From assembly GCA_029262855.1 (NCBI GenBank), contig JAJCYP010000103.1, forward strand, positions 1 through 46,344: DNA of 46,344 nt, written 5' to 3'. Each line of letters opens with the position of its first letter. Within the stretch, counting starts at the first letter, position 1. A program made the position numbers and the translations under genes. Below the pieces are notes generated by a model. It made no database searches. It was not told the origin of the DNA and worked only from the letters and a program-made list of their open reading frames with translations. This stretch comes from Bacteroidota bacterium (lineage in GTDB: Bacteria; Bacteroidota; Rhodothermia; Rhodothermales; UBA10348). Of this stretch, positions 43,199 to 46,344 are shown one piece after another.

Positions 43199-43207
43199 AA
43201 AAGCAAG

Positions 43208-43256
43208 CCCTTCTCGTAACTCCCTGCCGGCCAGGGGGTTGTGGGGAGGGTTTTTT
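43208..43256 (+). terminator. Terminator hairpin in module copy C
   Basis: cccttc (43208-43213) pairs with ggaggg (43245-43250), enclosing a 9-bp stem aactccctg/cagggggtt; six T follow (43251-43256). Several stem positions differ from copy A but stay paired, which supports a selected RNA structure or terminator. Confidence 0.75.
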
Positions 43257-43541
43257 GTGTTGGGGAAGGGGTATCCCTATGGGTGCCCGGTTGGGGTCGT
43301 TGCTAGCGCGAGAAGCGAGTTGGTTGGGTGCCCATAATGGCCCCGCCGGGGGCGTGATATCGCGAGGGACGATATGCGGAGCGGCGATATGTGGATAGTG
43401 CCCGTGGCGTGAGCTTGATGGTTTGGGCACAAACAAGCTTTGACCTAAACTGATCGGAGGCTCAAGGCCTGATATCCAGACGGACGTCGTTTTGAGGTCG
43501 CTTGTAAATGACCTGTTATACAACTATACCAGAGAGAACCG

Positions 43542-44129
43542 ATGCGCTTCATTTCTGTCGTTCTTGTCGCTCTGGCGATCCAATCGACTTCCGGTAATGC
43601 TCTTGCCCAAACCAGCGAACGCCCTCACTCTCTCAAGCAGGGCACCTGGGCGGTGCTCTACCAGCTCGATGGTGTCCGCCTTAGCTTCTTCAATGGGATG
43701 CTGGCCTTCAAGTACCATCTGACGGACAGACGGGCGCTTCGCTTCGGAATCGGAGGTAATGTGGCAACGAATAGCGACCGTCAAGATCTAAATGGAGGGA
43801 TCAGCAGCCAGGCTCACTACGTGCTTTATCTGCATCCGGAGCGAGAAGTGAAGTTTTATCTTGGCGCAGGACCCTACATCGGATACAGTCTTAGCCGAAG
43901 CGACGGGGACTCGACGAGGCGTCGCCATGATGCGCGCTGGACGATTGGCATAGGCGGGCGGCTCGGCACGGAATGGTTCGCCACCAAGAGCATCAGTGTG
44001 TTGGCAGAATTCGGCAACCTACTCTCGGCTTCTATCTTGAGAGCAGAGGATGGAGCCATTGAGGAAAGGACATGGCGAGACTACTCCTACGGTAGCACGG
44101 TGACAGTCGGCCTGTCGGTCTACCTTTAA
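43542..44129 (+). CDS. Outer-membrane beta-barrel protein, second cargo gene
   Basis: A 195-residue exported protein. The signal peptide is MRFISVVLVALAIQSTSGNA, then LAQ. The mature part alternates short amphipathic strands and glycine turns (LAFKYHLTDRRALRFGIGGN, FYLGAGPYIGYSLSRS, WTIGIGGRLGTEWFATKS) and ends TVTVGLSVYL with a hydrophobic C-terminal strand. This is the outer-membrane-beta-barrel (OmpW/OMP_b-brl-like) pattern. Function unknown. The ATG at 43542 is 32 bp after the end of the att-proximal module. Confidence 0.78.
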   Translation: MRFISVVLVALAIQSTSGNALAQTSERPHSLKQGTWAVLYQLDGVRLSFFNGMLAFKYHLTDRRALRFGIGGNVATNSDRQDLNGGISSQAHYVLYLHPEREVKFYLGAGPYIGYSLSRSDGDSTRRRHDARWTIGIGGRLGTEWFATKSISVLAEFGNLLSASILRAEDGAIEERTWRDYSYGSTVTVGLSVYL

Positions 44130-44156
44130 GCACACGAGAAGAAGCTGTATAATGTC

Positions 44157-44627
44157 ATGCAAAACACCCTCATTCTGCTTCTCGCGTTTATCTTCGGCGC
44201 AACCCCCTCGCTTGCCCAGTCCAACCTCGTTGACATGGCCCGGAACATGGCCGACTCAACCCTGCTAGGCGAATTGAGTAATTTGTCGTCTGGTGAATTG
44301 AAGGCAGAGTATGAGGCTTTCGCGCTTGCCAAGAAGGGCGCAAAGGTTGACCGCTCGGTGGCTGAAGCACGCGAGACACTTCGTGAATCTGCTGAATCGG
44401 CGACCGTGTCCAAGGCGGAGCTCAAGGCGGCCATCGAACAGGCGATGCAGGCTGGCTCTATCAAGGCGGATATGGCTTTCTTGGCGGCCATTCTCACTTG
44501 TGAGAGGCCGGAAACCCTACAGCTCGACTATTCGACTCCTCAGTGGTCTCAGTCGGTCCTACTGGCGTTTTCCCAGACGCCGGAGGTTTTTCGCTGTGGG
44601 CCCGACGCCGAAGCCGGGGAGCGATAG
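44157..44627 (+). CDS. Small exported helical protein, unknown
   Basis: A 156-residue protein with a signal peptide (MQNTLILLLAFIFGATPSLA, then Q) and a mainly helical mature part (LSSGELKAEYEAFALAKKGA, SKAELKAAIEQAMQAGSIKA) with two cysteines (CERPET and FRCGP). Not recognised. It starts 27 bp after the barrel gene and is probably cotranscribed. A TATAAT hexamer ends 3 bp before the ATG, too close for an ordinary promoter with a leader. A perfect hairpin follows the stop. Confidence 0.68.
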   Translation: MQNTLILLLAFIFGATPSLAQSNLVDMARNMADSTLLGELSNLSSGELKAEYEAFALAKKGAKVDRSVAEARETLRESAESATVSKAELKAAIEQAMQAGSIKADMAFLAAILTCERPETLQLDYSTPQWSQSVLLAFSQTPEVFRCGPDAEAGER

Positions 44628-44678
44628 CTATAGTCATCAAGTAAGAGACTTGACCCACTGGGAGCCCGAGTCTGACGA

Positions 44679-44714
44679 GAGAGAGGCTCAGCCATGAAGG
44701 GCTGAGCCTCTCTC
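44679..44714 (+). terminator. Perfect 15-bp hairpin after second cargo operon
   Basis: 44679-44693 pairs perfectly with 44700-44714 (gagagaggctcagcc / ggctgagcctctctc) around the loop atgaag. Only a short T-run (ATTTC) follows. Its location 52 bp after the stop fits a terminator working in either direction. Confidence 0.65.
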
Positions 44715-44809
44715 GCCATTTCAGTTTGACCGCAGGGGTTAAGCGCCGCCCTAATCCGGCGATGTTTCGACACATCCGCAAGACCGGTCAATCCTTGGGC
44801 GTTCTCATG

Positions 44810-44907
44810 GTAGGGGTCGAACCGGGGCGCCCTGCCAGGCTCTCGCCCGGTGGGTTTCCCCGGCCCGCCCTCCGAACCGGACGTGCGACTTCCACCGCAT
44901 CCGGCTC
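44810..44907 (-). mobile_element. Group II intron remnant (domains V and VI)
   Basis: On the minus strand 44907-44874 reads as a 34-nt domain V: GAGCCGGATGCGGTGGAAGT and then the complementary CGCACGTCCGGTTC, with the GAGC start that holds the catalytic AGC triad. A GC-rich domain VI-like part follows down to about 44810, ending CGACCCCTAC, similar to the 3' end of bacterial group II introns. The intron-encoded reverse transcriptase is absent. The 3' boundary is approximate. Confidence 0.72.
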
Positions 44908-45251
44908 TCCACATGCTCAGCGAAAGGGGATCCGCGGAGAAGGCCGTGGGCCGTGGGGACACCCCGGCGCGGGGGGGAGGCTTCTTGGCGGCCAACATCC
45001 GGGATCTATAGTGGTCCTGTCGCCTAGTTCGATGGCGAGGATGGCAGATCCGATGAACTCAGGAGTAGACCAGACTTGCAAGCCCATCGTCCGCGGCAAG
45101 GGGAGACCTCGGCCCGCCACCGACAGCGTTTCTTTGTGATTCCACCGCCAGTGACGACCATAGAGCCCTACAGAAGAGGGGGGGCATCGCAAACAACAAT
45201 CCATATCCGGCACGACAGGCAAAGAGGCGCAAACGAGTTCAGTCTGGAGAC
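44908..45251. other. 344-bp gap without recognised gene
   Basis: Lies between the intron remnant and the first phage-like ORF. The frame of the following ORF stays open far upstream of its GTG, without an ATG or GTG, so an N-terminally truncated gene may extend into this region. Nothing else was recognised. Confidence 0.4.
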
Positions 45252-45452
45252 GTGACTGACCTTAGGGCGCGCCTGTGGTCGGCCGTGGAGACCGCGACGG
45301 AGGTGCTGGAGGACGCTGACAATCCGCCCGAACTGCGACTGTGGGCGTGCCACTGTATTACCCAGGCCTCGATGGCCTGCCAGAAGCTCATCGCGTCGAC
45401 GGAGTGGGAGAGCCGCCTCCGCGCCATCGAGCTAGAACTCGAGTCCAGATGA
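45252..45452 (+). CDS. Small helical ORF, possible terminase-small-subunit-like remnant
   Basis: A 66-residue ORF (GTG start, 45252) with a long helix: LRARLWSAVETATEVLEDAD, NPPELRLWACHCITQASMAC, and LRAIELELESR. It resembles the C-terminal part of small phage/HTH proteins such as terminase small subunits, with a helical pair ending in a coiled coil. The frame is open further upstream (basic stretch RQAKRRKRVQSGD), so this could be the tail of a larger broken gene. Its TGA overlaps the ATG of the next ORF as ATGA. Weakly supported. Confidence 0.45.
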   Translation: MTDLRARLWSAVETATEVLEDADNPPELRLWACHCITQASMACQKLIASTEWESRLRAIELELESR

Positions 45453-45991
45453 AGGACCTTGAGAAGAGACTGGCAGCGGCCGAAGAGCGTGTGGTGCCCA
45501 ACTACGGGGCCCTCGGGCTATTCACCGTGAAGGACGGGATGTACATCAACGTCTTCAACCAGAAGGCCTACACCGGTGAGGAGCACGTTGAGCTTGTCAA
45601 CAGACACACGGAGACTGCGTTTTACGCTCTGGACCCGGATCGCGAAGACCATCCCCATCCTTCGACCACCTGGACCATAGAGGACATCCGGAAACAGAAT
45701 GCAGCCATGGACCTGGCCGAAGCAGAAGGCCGGCCTTACGACCCGGTGACAGACCCCGATCCACGCGTCAGGGAATTGGAAGCCCAGGAAGCGAAGTACA
45801 AGGCCGAGGAAAGGGAGCGACTGATTACTTCATGGCCCCACAGGGAAGAGATGCTGCGCCGCGGCGGCCGGCACGAGACCATCGCGGCCAACAAGGAGAT
45901 GCTCAGGAGGGAGTGGGGGATTGAGTTTGGCGATGAGCGTGACGCAGCCGCCGAAGTGCAAGAGCGCGGACCCTTAAAAAGGAACCAATGA
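45449..45991 (+). CDS. Hypothetical protein, charged, phage-like context
   Basis: A 180-residue hydrophilic protein with an N-terminal coiled-coil-like start (MKDLEKRLAAAEERV), a middle segment VKDGMYINVFNQKAYTGEEH, and long charged helices (ELEAQEAKYKAEERERLITS, MLRRGGRHETIAANKEMLRR). It was not recognised. The ATG at 45449 overlaps the stop of the previous ORF (ATGA), a pattern common in phage and plasmid gene strings. Probably a real accessory gene; function unknown. Confidence 0.5.
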   Translation: MKDLEKRLAAAEERVVPNYGALGLFTVKDGMYINVFNQKAYTGEEHVELVNRHTETAFYALDPDREDHPHPSTTWTIEDIRKQNAAMDLAEAEGRPYDPVTDPDPRVRELEAQEAKYKAEERERLITSWPHREEMLRRGGRHETIAANKEMLRREWGIEFGDERDAAAEVQERGPLKRNQ

Positions 45992-46078
45992 AGCGCTGCG
46001 GCAAGCGTGCAATGCGCCCCCAATACCGCATCTCCGGGACCAGTCTCGCCGCGAGACTACTTTCTGAAGCCCCGGGCG

Positions 46079-46344
46079 CTACATGAGGTAGTCTTCGTTC
46101 CGGTTGTTCTTGGTCTTGCCGCCGTGGACGGCTTTCATGTAGAGCGCGTGACCGAGTACGAACTCGATCCCTTCGGCCCGGCATAGGTCGGCGAGCCAGT
46201 ACCAGCAGAAGACACACTCACTGGCGACAACCAGGCCTTCTCGGAAGGGCTGAACGGCCTCAAGGAACGGTCCGGGGCGACTCCGTATATTCTTGTGAAG
46301 CTGGACCTGTCCAGCCTGATCTTGCACGCAGAGATACATCGTGC
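46079..46344 (-). pseudogene. IS110-type transposase fragment (5' end beyond window)
   Basis: The minus-strand frame reads TMYLCVQDQAGQ, then FREGLVVASECVFCWYWLAD, EGIEFVLGHALYMKAVHGGK, which is the N-terminal DEDD-type region of IS110-family transposases. Normal family members continue past GGK(A/T)KN into (D/N)xID. Here the frame ends KTKNNRNEDYLM and a stop, so the C-terminal part is lost. The upstream part lies outside the window. The transposase is almost certainly inactive. Confidence 0.75.

Larger units (their letters stand above)
43181..43510. repeat. Att-proximal module, copy C (about 330 bp)
   Basis: Diverged duplicate of 35741-36073, with the same order of features: core, terminator hairpin, two gggtgccc elements, cgatatgcgg and cgatatgtgg repeats, and gtttg-ggca-caaac hairpin. 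It leads into the secreted-barrel gene at 43542, as copy A leads into the metalloprotease gene at 36169. Confidence 0.75.

Noticed and set aside
42900-43200. Possible second tRNA around att copies B and C
   Set aside because: Only the acceptor 3' strand and T-arm half are present; no D arm or anticodon arm can be drawn upstream of either copy.
44148-44153. TATAAT just upstream of the small exported protein gene
   Set aside because: It ends only three bases before the ATG, so it would give a leaderless or truncated mRNA, and there is no -35; coincidence is as likely.
46042-46058. Palindrome agtctcgc-c-gcgagact after the second phage-like ORF
   Set aside because: A one-base loop cannot form a normal hairpin and no T-run follows; it may be a chance palindrome or an IS end, so it is not annotated.
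1-46344. CRISPR arrays, riboswitches and rRNA
   Set aside because: No regularly spaced repeats, no FMN-type element before ribBA, and no rRNA-like stretch were seen.

Overview
The window looks like a chromosomal segment from a high-GC member of the Rhodothermota/Bacteroidota side of the tree. The reasons are two proteins with type IX secretion (T9SS) C-terminal sorting domains, a DUF2480 protein, a TonB-dependent receptor with an N-terminal carboxypeptidase-like domain, an ELWxxDGT-repeat protein, a Chlorobium-type sepiapterin reductase, and housekeeping genes in small, tightly overlapping operons. No species is claimed.

Region 1 (1-35.5 kb) is ordinary core genome with short operons on both strands. 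From left to right it holds: glnS with a YqeY tail (cut by the window edge), a DUF4097 protein and an SDR; a large secreted ELWxxDGT protein; a conserved hypothetical and YqgE; a three-gene pterin operon (PTPS/QueD, FolE, sepiapterin-reductase-like SDR); HIT, an outer-membrane barrel-like protein and a CoaE-acyltransferase fusion; ribBA; an aldo/keto reductase; a geranylgeranyl-reductase-like flavoprotein, yajC and a flippase-like membrane protein; the SRP RNA; two GT2 glycosyltransferases; a large secreted repeat-type protein; priA; a lipoprotein overlapping recG; a chain cysteine desulfurase-DUF2480-DUF2914-SDR with touching or overlapping stops and starts; an alpha/beta hydrolase lipoprotein; and a TonB-dependent receptor with a 29-nt palindromic operator in front of it.

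Region 2 (about 35.7-43.5 kb) is an integrative element in the 3' end of a tRNA-Glu(CTC) gene. The core aaatcccgtacgcggtac occurs three times: in the tRNA (35741), at 42958, and at 43181. Between them lie a secreted zinc metalloprotease with a T9SS tail, a lipoprotein, and a leftward operon of a Rep-like protein, an excisionase-like protein and a tyrosine integrase, preceded by a ribbon-helix-helix gene with a good sigma70-type promoter. The 42958 copy continues into an encoded CCA and a strong terminator, so it looks like the displaced original tRNA 3' end. The 43181 copy is followed by about 330 bp that is a diverged duplicate of the 330 bp after the tRNA. Each duplicate leads into a different secreted-protein gene, so two related elements, or one element and the remnant of another, appear to share this tRNA.

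Region 3 (43.5-46.3 kb) is accessory sequence: the second cargo pair (an outer-membrane barrel and a small secreted helical protein), a perfect 15-bp hairpin, a group II intron 3' fragment with domain V, two overlapping unrecognised phage-like ORFs, and a truncated IS110-type transposase at the right edge.
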